Assembly (NCBI GenBank): GCA_965247615.1
Contig: OZ252022.1
Coordinates: forward strand, 1,240,001 to 1,304,000
DNA: 64,000 nt
Source of the DNA: G965197715 sp965247615
GTDB lineage: Bacteria > Chloroflexota > Dehalococcoidia > Lucifugimonadales > UBA1127
Reading direction: 5' to 3'
Every line of letters begins with the position of its first letter. The first letter of the stretch is position 1. Position numbers and translations under genes: made by a program. Positions 25,870 through 34,490 of the stretch are shown in pieces. Below the pieces are notes generated by a model. The model did no database searches, had not been told where the DNA came from, and saw nothing but the letters and a program-made list of their open reading frames with translations.

Positions 25870-25898
25870 TTGCTGTGAGGGTGAAGCCGGGCTATGCT
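25870..25898 (+). promoter_or_regulatory. Predicted promoter of tRNA-Ser(CGA)
   Basis: TTGCTG (25870-25875) and TATGCT (25893-25898) have a 17-bp spacer and end 16 bp before the tRNA. It survives immediately downstream of the IS right end. Confidence 0.5.
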
Positions 25899-25914
25899 GT
25901 AGCTGTGCCTCCGC

Positions 25915-26001
25915 GGAGAGGTGGCCGAGCTAGGTTGAAGGCGCCGCACTCGAAATGCGGTAACCCGCAAGGGTTCGGGGGTTCGAATCCCTTCCTCTCC
26001 G
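25915..26001 (+). tRNA. tRNA-Ser (anticodon CGA)
   Basis: The acceptor stem GGAGAGG pairs with CCTCTCC. The D-loop region GTGGCCGAG is present. The anticodon stem CCGCA/TGCGG holds the 7-nt loop CTCGAAA with anticodon CGA. A long variable arm (AACCCGCAAGGGTT) and the GGTTCGAATCC T-arm make it a class II serine tRNA. CCA is not encoded; the sequence after the discriminator G is CCGCC. Confidence 0.95.
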
Positions 26002-26175
26002 CCGCCTCCAGCCGTGCACTTGCCCATTTCTGGCCGCGCGTCCGGGTCCGCGACATCCGCGGCGCCGCGCCGACGACGCCAAAGCACGGCGCATGCAGGA
26101 ACCCGGGGCTCTCTGTCGCGGCCCACTTCACCCGCGCGGTGGACGGAGGGGCGCTGCAACCGCGCAGAGTCATGC

Positions 26176-26209
26176 AGAGAGGCGCCCTCAACCCGCGTTG
26201 GGGGCGCCT
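26176..26209. terminator. Strong hairpin, possible bidirectional terminator
   Basis: A 15-bp stem with one wobble pair (26176-26190 with 26195-26209) closes a CCGC loop. It lies 30 bp downstream of the stop of the minus-strand Rieske gene and 175 bp after the tRNA. There is no T-run on either side. The remaining 26002-26175 show nothing recognisable. Confidence 0.5.
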
Positions 26210-26238
26210 CTCACTGCGCTGTGCTCTGCTAGGGTCGC

Positions 26239-27561
26239 CTAGGTAGGAGTCGACTCCGCCTGCTTTGCCGCGTCGCCAAAGATGTCGAAGACCTGGCGCG
26301 CCACGGGGCTGTGGATCCCCGTCGGGCCCCAAATGGCCCTGCCCGTCTCCGGGTCCGTCTGGCCGCTCATGGGCGCCCCACGGCCGGCTCCCAAGGGGGT
26401 CGGCTTGGGCTTTCCGTCAGGGTTGTGCTCAGAGATCAGCGTGATGATCTCGTTCTTCGCCGGGTCACGGATGACGTTCATAGGCTCGCCGCCATCCTCG
26501 ACGATGCGCATCTGCTCCTGGAGCAGGCGCCGGAACAGGATGACGCCCTTGTCGGACTCGGCGAGCCTCTCGACGGTCCGGTCCGCGATGGGCCCCTGGG
26601 TCGTCCACGCCATGGTGTCCTGGGCGATGGTGAAGTTCCGGAGGTTCCGGCCGTTCTCGCCGAAGATGGGCACATCGTACAGGGGAATGGTGTCCTGCTG
26701 GGGGGCTGTCATCCCTGCGGGGGGGGCGTAGTAGGTGTAGTACCAGATCCGGGTGTGGGTGTCGTCCACGGGGATGCGCATCTGGAAGCCGTTGCCGACG
26801 CGCAGCCAGTTGGGGAAGATGATGGGGTGGCCGAGCTGCCATTCGGGGTCGTCCTCCGTTGTGCCGCCCTCCTCCTTGGTGCCCCGATAGGTGCGCCGCT
26901 TGATGACGCCGTGCTCAAATATGTCGAACCCAATCTTCTCGTGCCGCGGCACGGGCCGCCGCTTCTCCGGAGGGACGCCCTCGAGTTCCAACACGTACCC
27001 GGACTGGTATGCGTGCAGCCACTCCAGGTGGATGGGGTCCAGGGAGTTCTCCTGGCACTGAAGCCAGTTGCAAGGGAGGACCTGCACGCCGATGTCCCGA
27101 AGGATGTTCTCCCACACAAAGAGGTCGTACCGGGGGACCAGGGGCGCCGGGGCCGGGCCCAGGTACGCCCAAATGAGGCCGGACATCTCCCGGACGGGGT
27201 AGGTCAGCGCCGTCACGCGGTCCTTGAAGGTGCTGTCCGGCGCCTCGGCAGGCATTTCCAGGCAGCGGCCGGTCTCGTCGAAGCGCCAGCCGTGGTAGGG
27301 GCAGCGCAGGCCCTGCTCCTCCGGGATGCCGTAGAGCAGGTTGACGCGTCGGTGGGGGCACGACTCCTGTATCAGGCCCAGCGTGCCGCTGCGGTCCTTG
27401 TACAGCACTAGGTCCTCGCCCAGGTGGCGGACAGCCTTGGTCGGATTGTCGTCCAATTCGACGGTGGCGGCGACGGGGTGCCAATAGCGGCGCATCAGCT
27501 CGCCCATGGGGGTTCCCGGGCCCACTCGGGTCAACCGGTCATTCTGCTCAACACTTAGCAT
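26239..27561 (-). CDS. Rieske non-heme iron oxygenase alpha subunit (paralogue 1)
   Basis: This 440-residue aromatic ring-hydroxylating oxygenase is of the phthalate 4,5-dioxygenase type. The Rieske [2Fe-2S] ligands are Cys68-x-His70 and Cys87-x2-His90. The mononuclear iron motif is Asp175-x2-His178-x4-His183, and the QD of IAQDTMAWTTQG probably supplies the third iron ligand. The GVILFRRLLQEQ tail region is typical of the subfamily. It would activate O2 to hydroxylate or demethylate an organic substrate using electrons from a separate reductase, none of which is encoded nearby. It lies 56 bp after paralogue 2. The substrate is unknown. Confidence 0.92.
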   Translation of the reverse strand: MLSVEQNDRLTRVGPGTPMGELMRRYWHPVAATVELDDNPTKAVRHLGEDLVLYKDRSGTLGLIQESCPHRRVNLLYGIPEEQGLRCPYHGWRFDETGRCLEMPAEAPDSTFKDRVTALTYPVREMSGLIWAYLGPAPAPLVPRYDLFVWENILRDIGVQVLPCNWLQCQENSLDPIHLEWLHAYQSGYVLELEGVPPEKRRPVPRHEKIGFDIFEHGVIKRRTYRGTKEEGGTTEDDPEWQLGHPIIFPNWLRVGNGFQMRIPVDDTHTRIWYYTYYAPPAGMTAPQQDTIPLYDVPIFGENGRNLRNFTIAQDTMAWTTQGPIADRTVERLAESDKGVILFRRLLQEQMRIVEDGGEPMNVIRDPAKNEIITLISEHNPDGKPKPTPLGAGRGAPMSGQTDPETGRAIWGPTGIHSPVARQVFDIFGDAAKQAESTPT

Positions 27562-27617
27562 GGAGGCTCCTTTCCTGTTCTTTCTGTGACGTGGGTATCA
27601 TCCGCGGCGTCCGGCGT

Positions 27618-28850
27618 TCAGGCTTCCTTGGTGTTCTGGAATCCGGCCAGGGAGCGCATGGCGCGCTCCGAGCGGCCCCGTGCGGCCTCCTCCACGTTGG
27701 TGTTGCCGATGAAGGCCATGTACTGGGTCTGCTCTGTGTGCAGGTCTATCTGCTGGTTCTTGGCGGGGTCGCGGATGACGTTCATGGGGTCTCCGCCGTC
27801 TAGGGCCAGGTCCACCTGCTTCTTGAGCAGTCGACGGAACAGGATGATCCCCTTGTCAGACTCCGCTAGCCTCTCCAGGTGCCGCTGCGCCAGAGGGCCC
27901 TGGGACCACCAGGCCCACATGTCCTGATAGAGGGTCTGGTGGGTGAAGACCTTGCCGTTCTTGTCCTTGATGGGCATGTCGTGGATGCGGACGGGTTCCC
28001 GCTCCTCACCCTCCTTGGGGAAGCTGCAGCGGTAGGTGATGTGGTGGGTGTGCGTGTCGTCCACGGGGACGCGGATCTGGAACCCGTTGCCGTTGCGCAG
28101 GGTGTAGGGGAAGATGACGGGGTGGCCGATCTTCCAGTCGTCGTGGTCCTCCGTCTGCCCCTCCATCAGCCGGCGCTTGATGATGCCGTGCTCGAAGACG
28201 TCGAAGCCGATGCGCGTATGGCGGAAGGTTGCGTACCGGCCGTCCGGGGTCTTGGGCACCTCTTTGCCCTCTCTCTCCATCTGGTAGAAGGTCCAGTAGG
28301 AGTGAAGCCACTCAGTGTGCACTGGGTCCATGGAGTTCTCCATGCACTGGAGCCAGTTGCACGGCAGGTCGGTGAGGTAGATGTCCCGGACGAAGTCGTC
28401 CCGGACGAAGAGGTCCCAGCGCGGAAGCAGGGGCACGGGCTCCGGGCCCATGTAGGCGAAAATGAGTCCGCCCAGCTCCTGTACGGGATAGGTCAGGGCG
28501 GTTACCCGGTCCTTGAAGGTGCTGTCCGGCGCCTCGGCGGGCATCTCCAGGCAGCGGCCGGTCTCGTCGAAGCGCCAGCCGTGGTAGGGGCAGCGCAATC
28601 CCTGCTCCTCCGGGATGCCGTAGAGCAGGTTGACGCGCCGGTGGGGGCACGACTCCTGGATGAGGCCGAAAGTGCCGCTGCGGTCCTTGTACAGCACCAG
28701 GTCCTCTCCCAGCAGACGCACCGCCTTGGTGGGGTCCTTCTCCATCTCCAGGGTCGCCGCGATGGGGAACCAGTAGCGGCGCATGAGCTCCCCCGTGGGC
28801 GTCCCCGGTCCGACCTGCGTCAACCGTTCGTTGTCCCGAGTGCTCAGCAT
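27618..28850 (-). CDS. Rieske non-heme iron oxygenase alpha subunit (paralogue 2)
   Basis: This 410-residue paralogue has Rieske ligands Cys68/His70 and Cys87/His90 and iron ligands Asp175, His178 and His183 at the same positions as paralogue 1. Within the Rieske domain a 151-bp stretch (28507-28657) is about 97% identical in DNA to 27218-27368. The catalytic domain differs strongly (for example a WTFYQMEREGKEVP insertion-like region). The C-terminus is 30 residues shorter. It is the first gene of a two-gene minus-strand unit. Its different active-site half suggests a different substrate. Confidence 0.92.
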   Translation of the reverse strand: MLSTRDNERLTQVGPGTPTGELMRRYWFPIAATLEMEKDPTKAVRLLGEDLVLYKDRSGTFGLIQESCPHRRVNLLYGIPEEQGLRCPYHGWRFDETGRCLEMPAEAPDSTFKDRVTALTYPVQELGGLIFAYMGPEPVPLLPRWDLFVRDDFVRDIYLTDLPCNWLQCMENSMDPVHTEWLHSYWTFYQMEREGKEVPKTPDGRYATFRHTRIGFDVFEHGIIKRRLMEGQTEDHDDWKIGHPVIFPYTLRNGNGFQIRVPVDDTHTHHITYRCSFPKEGEEREPVRIHDMPIKDKNGKVFTHQTLYQDMWAWWSQGPLAQRHLERLAESDKGIILFRRLLKKQVDLALDGGDPMNVIRDPAKNQQIDLHTEQTQYMAFIGNTNVEEAARGRSERAMRSLAGFQNTKEA

Positions 28851-29204
28851 TGCTTACCTCCGATGCGGGCGTGTTTCCCCTCGCGCGGGGCGGCGCGGGC
28901 GGGCTCTTCGCCAGGGTTCGTTGCGTGTGACGATATGGCATGGACGCCCCGGTGTCAACCGGTGGCACAAATCCTCCAGGGTGCGTGTTGCGCACGGGGG
29001 ATGACGACGGTGAACTGCGCCGAGGCCGCGATTGCCTTCGCCGCCCAGGGCGTCCGAAGGACGATTCCGTGGGCTGTGACCAGGCTGCCAATTCACATGC
29101 GACCCGTGGGAATAGGCTGAAGGGACGGTTGCATTCCGCCCACCGTAGCAACTACTATCAAGCCACTGCGAGTAGACGGCCAAAGAGGGCCTGCGAGGTG
29201 CATC
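28851..29204. other. Divergent intergenic region between Rieske and LLM genes
   Basis: This 354-bp spacer carries no supported gene. It must contain the promoter of the minus-strand Rieske pair, which I could not locate, and the plus-strand promoter at 29129-29158. No clear operator palindrome was seen. Confidence 0.5.
29129..29158 (+). promoter_or_regulatory. Predicted promoter of the LLM-ADH gene pair
   Basis: TTGCAT (29129-29134) and TACTAT (29153-29158) are separated by 18 bp, 46 bp before the GTG start of the LLM gene. Confidence 0.45.
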
Positions 29205-30230
29205 GTGAAGTTTGGGGTCTTCTTCCTGCTCCAGTCGCCGGACATGCAGGACAGTGCCACGGTCTATCGCCGGGCCCTGGAGCAGATGGTATACGCCGAC
29301 GAGCTGGGCTTCGACTCGGTCTGGATAGCGGAGCACCACTTCTCCAACTACGGCTACTGCCCCAATCCGCTGGCGCTGGCCGTGAAGGCGGCCCAGATGA
29401 CCAGGCACGTTCGCGTGGGCACGGCGGTCCTGGTGCTGCCCCTCTGGCACCCGTTGCGCTTGGCCGAGGAGATTGCCATGGCGGACGTGCTCACGGAAGG
29501 CCGGCTGGAGGTGGGCGTCGCCCGCGGGTACCAGAGCTACGAGTTCGACCGCCTGGGGCTGAACATCGACGAGAGCCGTGAGCGCTCGGACGAGACTCTG
29601 GACGTCATGCTCAAGGCCCTGAGCGCCGACAGTTTTGCCCACGAAGGGCGCTTCTACAGCTTCCCGGAGACCACCATCTTTCCCAAGTCCGTCCAGGAAC
29701 CACACCCGCCCGTGTGGCTGGCCGTGGCCTCCAATGAGAGCATCGAGAGCGCGGTCCGGCGGGGCCTTCGCTGCTTCACCACCTCCTCAGCGCGGCCGGT
29801 GAGCTCCGTACAGGGAGCCTGGGAGGTGTTCCAGCGGGCCCGGCGGACAATGGGGCGGACGGATGACGTGGAGTTCGCCGTGCAGCAGCACGTCCACGTG
29901 GCAGCCACGGACCAGGAAGCCCGAGGGCGGATGGAGCACTCCATCTGGCACTACCGCCAGGTCAACAGGCTGCGGACGGCGCGGGAGCGGGTGGAGCGCG
30001 GCTTCACCTACGCGGACCCCCTCGAGGATGAGCCGAGCTTCGATGACCTGTTCGAGACCCACACCATCTCGGGAAGCCCCGAGACCGCGCGGGAGAAGCT
30101 TCAGCGGTACCAGGACGCCGTGGGCCTGACGCAGCTGAACTGCTACTTCGCCCTCGGCGCCCTGGACAACGAGACGGTGAAGAGCTCCATGCGCATGTTC
30201 GCAGAGAAGGTGATGCCGCACTTCAAGTAG
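29205..30230 (+). CDS. LLM-class (luciferase-like) flavin-dependent monooxygenase
   Basis: This 341-residue TIM-barrel flavoprotein resembles bacterial luciferase and alkane/alkanal monooxygenases. It begins MKFGVFFLLQS and has GFDSVWIAEHHFSNYG, the beta strand VRVGTAVLVLPLWHPLRLAEE and the family motif GRLEVGVARGYQ. PPVWLAVASNESIESAVRRG and a C-terminal GSPETAREKLQRY follow. It would use reduced FMN and O2 to oxidise aldehydes, sulfonates or amines; the exact substrate is not predictable. The GTG start has GCGAGGTG upstream. The alcohol dehydrogenase gene follows after 27 bp, suggesting sequential oxidation steps. Confidence 0.9.
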   Translation: MKFGVFFLLQSPDMQDSATVYRRALEQMVYADELGFDSVWIAEHHFSNYGYCPNPLALAVKAAQMTRHVRVGTAVLVLPLWHPLRLAEEIAMADVLTEGRLEVGVARGYQSYEFDRLGLNIDESRERSDETLDVMLKALSADSFAHEGRFYSFPETTIFPKSVQEPHPPVWLAVASNESIESAVRRGLRCFTTSSARPVSSVQGAWEVFQRARRTMGRTDDVEFAVQQHVHVAATDQEARGRMEHSIWHYRQVNRLRTARERVERGFTYADPLEDEPSFDDLFETHTISGSPETAREKLQRYQDAVGLTQLNCYFALGALDNETVKSSMRMFAEKVMPHFK

Positions 30231-30257
30231 CAAGAATCGAGAGGTTTGGAGGCGCTG

Positions 30258-31343
30258 ATGGATACGTGCAAGGCGGCTGTGTTCGTAGGACCGGGTAAGC
30301 CCCTGGAGGTCCGGGAGTTTGCTGTGCCGGAGGTGGAACCCGGCGCTGTGCTGGTCAAGATGGAGATGGCGGCTGTGTGCGGGTCCGACGTGCATACCTG
30401 GCACGACCCGTCCGCCGAGCATCCCGTCATCTTCGGCCACGAGAACGTGGGGGCCATCGCCCAGCTGGGCCGCGGGGTCACGCAGGACGCTCTCGGCAAC
30501 CCGCTTCGGGAGGGCGACCGCGTCCTGTTCCGCCGGGCCGCCTGCGGCCGCTGCCCGCGCTGCGCGGCGGGCGAAAGCTGCCAGGTCAACCGCGGCTACG
30601 GCTTCCTGTCCTCAGACGAGTTCCCCCACATCCGCGGGGGGTTCGGCCAGTACCTCTACATGGAGCCGAGCCCCTGGCTCCTGCGCGTGCCCGACGACAT
30701 GCCCACGGAGCGGGCGCTCCTGAGCGTCGTTGGCAACCACACGGTGCTCAACGGCATCGAGAAGATTGGCGGCATACGGTTGGCGGACACCGTTGTCGTC
30801 CAGGGTACGGGGCCCATCGGCATGGGGGCCGTGGTGCAGGCGCGGGTCATGGGCGCGGCGCGCATCATCGCCGTCGGCGCGCCGCCGAACCGCCTCGCCC
30901 TGGCCAAAGAGATGGGCGCCGACGAGACCATCGACATCGGGGAGCATCCAGAGCCGGAGGACCGCGTCACCCTGGTCCACGACCTGACGCAGGGCCGCGG
31001 CGCCGACGTCGTCATCGAGTGCTCCGGCGCGGGCACGGCGGTCCAGGAGGGGCTGGAGATGGTGCGCCAGGGAGGAAAGTACCTGGTGGTGGGCCAGGCC
31101 ACGGACTACGGGACCAAGCCCATCAATCCCTCGCTCATTACGCGCAAGGCGGTCCTCATGAGCGGCGTGCTCAGCTCCTCCCGCCAGAACATCATCCGCT
31201 CGTTTCAGGCCATGCATACGGTGGTGCGCCAGCCCGTGGAGAAGCTCGTGACGCATCGCTTTCCGCTGGAGGGCGTCAACGACGCCTTTCACAGCCACGA
31301 GACCCTGGAAGCCATGGTGGCGGCCATCCTCCCCAACGGCTAG
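30258..31343 (+). CDS. Zinc-dependent alcohol dehydrogenase (MDR family)
   Basis: This protein of about 361 residues has the catalytic zinc site CGSDVHTWH and GHENVG, and the structural zinc site CGRCPRCAAGESC. The Rossmann motif is VVQGTGPIGMGAVVQA. The ATG at 30258 is chosen because TTGGAGG at 30246-30252 is its ribosome binding site. The family oxidises primary or secondary alcohols with NAD(P)+. Its place directly behind a flavin monooxygenase suggests it processes the product of that reaction. Confidence 0.92.
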   Translation: MDTCKAAVFVGPGKPLEVREFAVPEVEPGAVLVKMEMAAVCGSDVHTWHDPSAEHPVIFGHENVGAIAQLGRGVTQDALGNPLREGDRVLFRRAACGRCPRCAAGESCQVNRGYGFLSSDEFPHIRGGFGQYLYMEPSPWLLRVPDDMPTERALLSVVGNHTVLNGIEKIGGIRLADTVVVQGTGPIGMGAVVQARVMGAARIIAVGAPPNRLALAKEMGADETIDIGEHPEPEDRVTLVHDLTQGRGADVVIECSGAGTAVQEGLEMVRQGGKYLVVGQATDYGTKPINPSLITRKAVLMSGVLSSSRQNIIRSFQAMHTVVRQPVEKLVTHRFPLEGVNDAFHSHETLEAMVAAILPNG

Positions 31344-31413
31344 CGCGGCCAGGCCGCCTGGCGGTTCACCGAGCGGGTGATTGGCCCCCGGTCTTCCGCT
31401 ACTGACGGTGCCC

Positions 31414-32238
31414 ATGAGTGACCAGATCATAGCGCGCCGCATCGCGGCCATCGGAGAAGACCGGGAGCACGGCTCTACCCTCCTGACCCTGAAGGCGGTG
31501 CGCGTCCTGGGAGAGGCGGCAGAGGGCGCGCTCTCTGATGCCCGGTGGGCTTGGGACCTGGCTCGGACGGCCCGCCAGCTGGCAGATGCCAAGCCCGCCA
31601 TGGCCGGTGTGCGCAACGCATCGGCACAGCTGCTGGGGCGGCTGCTGGCCCTGGGCCCGGTGGAGGGACGACGCCAGGCGACAACGCTCGCGGAAGGACT
31701 GGTAACGGCACTGCGAGAGGCGTCGGCGTCGGCTGCTGCCCGCGCCGCGAGTCTGCTGCCGCAGGATGCCGCGGTAGCGACGTGCAGCTTCAGCTCCGCA
31801 GTGCTGGAGACGCTGCGCGCCGCGACGGAGCAGGGGAAGGGCGCGCACGTGCTGGTCCTGGAGTCGGGCCGCGGCCCCGCTGCCCACGGGCAGCGACTGG
31901 CCGCCGCACTCCGGGAGGCAGGCGTCGATGTGGAGGTCGTGCCTGGCAACGCCGCCACCGACGCGGTGCGCCGGGCAACGCTGGCCCTGGTTGGAGCCGA
32001 CGCCGTTGCCCCCGGCTGCATCGTGAACGGTACACCGACCCTGGCCTTGGCCCAGGCGTCGAAGGGCCGCATCCCCTTCTACGTCGTGTGCGAAACGGTG
32101 AAGATGGTCGCACAAGTCGTCGCGGCCCCCGGCTACGACGCTGTGCCGATTGAGCTGGTGACGGCAGTCGTCACGGAGGACGGGGCTCATTCCCCGGAAG
32201 AGATTGGCAGGCGGCTTTCAGCGCCGAAGGATGCATGA
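31414..32238 (+). CDS. eIF-2B alpha/beta/delta-like (RBP-isomerase-related) protein
   Basis: This 274-residue protein resembles the eIF-2B/MtnA/ribose-1,5-bisphosphate isomerase superfamily. The N-terminal helical region is followed by the Rossmann-like half with HVLVLESGRGPAAHGQRLA and GADAVAPGCIVNGTPTLALAQ, where Asp196 matches the conserved catalytic Asp. IPFYVVCETVKM completes the typical block. In bacteria and archaea such proteins isomerise phosphorylated ribose derivatives. The reason for its place inside a catabolic cluster is unclear. The alpha/beta hydrolase gene follows after 21 bp. Confidence 0.8.
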   Translation: MSDQIIARRIAAIGEDREHGSTLLTLKAVRVLGEAAEGALSDARWAWDLARTARQLADAKPAMAGVRNASAQLLGRLLALGPVEGRRQATTLAEGLVTALREASASAAARAASLLPQDAAVATCSFSSAVLETLRAATEQGKGAHVLVLESGRGPAAHGQRLAAALREAGVDVEVVPGNAATDAVRRATLALVGADAVAPGCIVNGTPTLALAQASKGRIPFYVVCETVKMVAQVVAAPGYDAVPIELVTAVVTEDGAHSPEEIGRRLSAPKDA

Positions 32239-32259
32239 AGCAAACAAAGGAGACGCCTC

Positions 32260-33021
32260 GTGGAGGAGAGGTCTCGAGCAACCCTCAGGGCTGTGGCTGC
32301 GCTGACTGAGAGCGGCAACCGCCCGCCGGTTGTGCTGGTGCACGGCGCCGCCAACTCGTCCGCCGTGTGGACCCACTGGCAGGTTGAGCTGGCGGCTCGC
32401 GGGTGGTCCAGCTACGCCATCGACCTGCGGGGCCACGGCGCCGGCGGGCCTGCGGACCTGTCGCATGCGACCATGCAGGACTACGCCGACGACGTATGTG
32501 CCATGGCTGGGCAGCTCAGGCAGCGGCCCGTGGTCATGGGCTGGAGCATGGGCGGGCTGGTGGCCCTGATGGTGGCGGCGGCGGGACGGGCCGCGGTCTG
32601 CGCCGCCCTGGCCCCCAGCGTGCCCGCCTGGGGCATCGATGCATCGGTCGAGCTTCGCCCAGGCGAGCTCACGGCGGAGGAGTACGGCATTACCAGCGTC
32701 AATCTCGACGACCAACCCGCCATGCCAGACCTGGACCGCGGCGAGCGCGCAATCGCGTTGGCGTCACTGGGCCGCGAATCGCTGCTGGCCCGCAACGAGC
32801 GGCGCCGGGGCATCGTCATCGAGTCGCTGCCCTGTCCGCTGCTGCTCGTCACCGGGACTCGGGACGACCAGTGGCCCAGCGAACGCTACGATGCTTTGTG
32901 GCTGGCGGCGGACCGGCTCAGTGTGGAGGGCGCATCGCACTGGGGGCTCGTCCTGAACCGCCGCGCATTGCAGACGGCGGTCCCGGGCATTGCGCGCTGG
33001 TTGGAGCAAGTCATCGGCTAG
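32260..33021 (+). CDS. Alpha/beta hydrolase (serine nucleophile)
   Basis: This 253-residue hydrolase has the oxyanion motif LVHGAANSSAVW, the nucleophile elbow GWSMG with Ser96, and the late acid in TGTRDDQWP. The likely catalytic His is in ASHWGLVLN. The GTG start follows AAAGGAGA at 32246-32252. Probable reactions are cleavage of esters, lactones or C-C ring-fission products, which would fit downstream of oxygenases. The substrate cannot be read from sequence. Confidence 0.88.
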   Translation: MEERSRATLRAVAALTESGNRPPVVLVHGAANSSAVWTHWQVELAARGWSSYAIDLRGHGAGGPADLSHATMQDYADDVCAMAGQLRQRPVVMGWSMGGLVALMVAAAGRAAVCAALAPSVPAWGIDASVELRPGELTAEEYGITSVNLDDQPAMPDLDRGERAIALASLGRESLLARNERRRGIVIESLPCPLLLVTGTRDDQWPSERYDALWLAADRLSVEGASHWGLVLNRRALQTAVPGIARWLEQVIG

Positions 33022-33118
33022 GGGAGCGCCGAGCAGCGGCTTGGGGCTGCGCCGCGACGGGGCCCGGCGCGCCGGTGGCCTTCTAAGGCAGGGATCGACA
33101 CGGCGTGCGCAACCCAGC

Positions 33119-33148
33119 TTGACATAGTACGCTCTCGCGCGCTAGCCT
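33119..33148 (+). promoter_or_regulatory. Predicted promoter of Rieske paralogue 3 and its coupled hydrolase
   Basis: A consensus TTGACA (33119-33124) and TAGCCT (33143-33148) with an 18-bp spacer lie 52 bp before the GTG start. Confidence 0.5.
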
Positions 33149-33200
33149 TCGGCCAGTATTGAAGCGAAGCCGCAGGCCACCGCAAGCAGGAGAGAGCGCC

Positions 33201-34490
33201 GTGCTAAACACAAGAGAGAACCAGCGACTAACTCGGGTAGGGCCGGGGACGCCCGTGGGGGAGCTGCTGCGCCGCTATTGGTACCCCATCGCCGCCAGCG
33301 CACAGCTCCGGGACGAGCCCACCAGGGCCGTGAAGCTCCTGGGGGAGGACCTGGTCCTCTACAGGGACCGAAGCGGCACGTTGGGACTCATCCAGGAGGC
33401 TTGCGCCCATCGCCGCGTCAACCTGCTGTACGGCATCCCGGAGCAGCAGGGGCTGCGCTGCCCCTACCACGGCTGGCTCTTCGACGAGACGGGGCGCTGC
33501 CTCGAGATGCCCGCCGAAGCGCCGGACAGCACCTTCAAGGACCGCGTGACAGTCGCGGCCTATCCCGTGCAGGAGCTGGGCGGACTTATCTTCGCCTACC
33601 TGGGCCCGGCGCCGGCGCCCCTGATTCCCCGCTGGGACCTCCTGGTGTGGGACGACGTGGCGCGCGACATCGGCTTCGGGGTGATCCCGTGCAACTGGCT
33701 CCAGATCATGGAGAACTCCCTGGACCCCGTCCACGTCGAGTGGCTGCACGGCCGCTTTCCGCAGCACGTTCTGGAGCGCCAAGGCAGGGCCAACTTCGAT
33801 GGCATGTACTGGACCAACACCGGCCCCACCGTCGCCGCCGGGAAGCACATGAAGCTGGGCTTCGATGTATATGAGCATGGCATCATCAAGCGCCGCGTCG
33901 TCGAGGGGACCGACGAGAGTCATCCCGCATGGCGCATCGGCCATCCCATCCTTTTCCCCAACATCCTGCGCGTGAACACCTTCTTCGAGTTCCGTGTGCC
34001 CATGGACGATACGCACACGCTCGACGTCGTGTACCAGGTCCACGCGCCGCCGGAGGACGTCGACGTGCCTGTGCAGGAGAGCATCCCCTACTACGGCTTC
34101 CCTGTCGCCGGGCGCGACGCAAAGGGTCAGCCAGAGTGGGAGGCCATCGACTACACCCTGGGCCAGGACATCGTGGCGTGGATTGGCCAGGGGCCCGTTG
34201 CGGACCGCACCAAGGAGAGGCTGGGCGAGTCGGACAAGGGCGTCATTCTCTTCCGACGCCTGCTTCAGGAGCAGCTCAAGGTGCTGGAGGACGGCGGCGA
34301 GCCCATGAACGTGTTCCGCGACCCCGCCGCCCACGACGTAATCGAGATCCCGTGGGAGGGGTCAGAGCGGGGCGGCCCCCACCACGGCGTCGTCCCCCTC
34401 TCCGGGGGAGGTTCCGCCAAGTACAGCCCGGTGCTTCAGGCCTTCTCCGCCCAGGCAGAGGGCGCCGAGGCGGCAAGGACAGCGACATGA
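33201..34490 (+). CDS. Rieske non-heme iron oxygenase alpha subunit (paralogue 3)
   Basis: This 429-residue protein uses GTG at 33201. That start aligns the N-terminus (MLNTRENQRLTRVGPGTP) with the other two paralogues and has GGAGAG upstream; the frame itself is open further. Ligands are Cys68-Ala-His70 (Pro in the paralogues), Cys87/His90, Asp175, His178 and His183, with LGQDIVAWIGQG later. It is coded on the opposite strand to paralogues 1 and 2, about 4.3 kb away. Its stop overlaps the start of a haloacetate-dehalogenase-like gene (ATGA), which implies a coupled reaction sequence. Confidence 0.92.
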   Translation: MLNTRENQRLTRVGPGTPVGELLRRYWYPIAASAQLRDEPTRAVKLLGEDLVLYRDRSGTLGLIQEACAHRRVNLLYGIPEQQGLRCPYHGWLFDETGRCLEMPAEAPDSTFKDRVTVAAYPVQELGGLIFAYLGPAPAPLIPRWDLLVWDDVARDIGFGVIPCNWLQIMENSLDPVHVEWLHGRFPQHVLERQGRANFDGMYWTNTGPTVAAGKHMKLGFDVYEHGIIKRRVVEGTDESHPAWRIGHPILFPNILRVNTFFEFRVPMDDTHTLDVVYQVHAPPEDVDVPVQESIPYYGFPVAGRDAKGQPEWEAIDYTLGQDIVAWIGQGPVADRTKERLGESDKGVILFRRLLQEQLKVLEDGGEPMNVFRDPAAHDVIEIPWEGSERGGPHHGVVPLSGGGSAKYSPVLQAFSAQAEGAEAARTAT

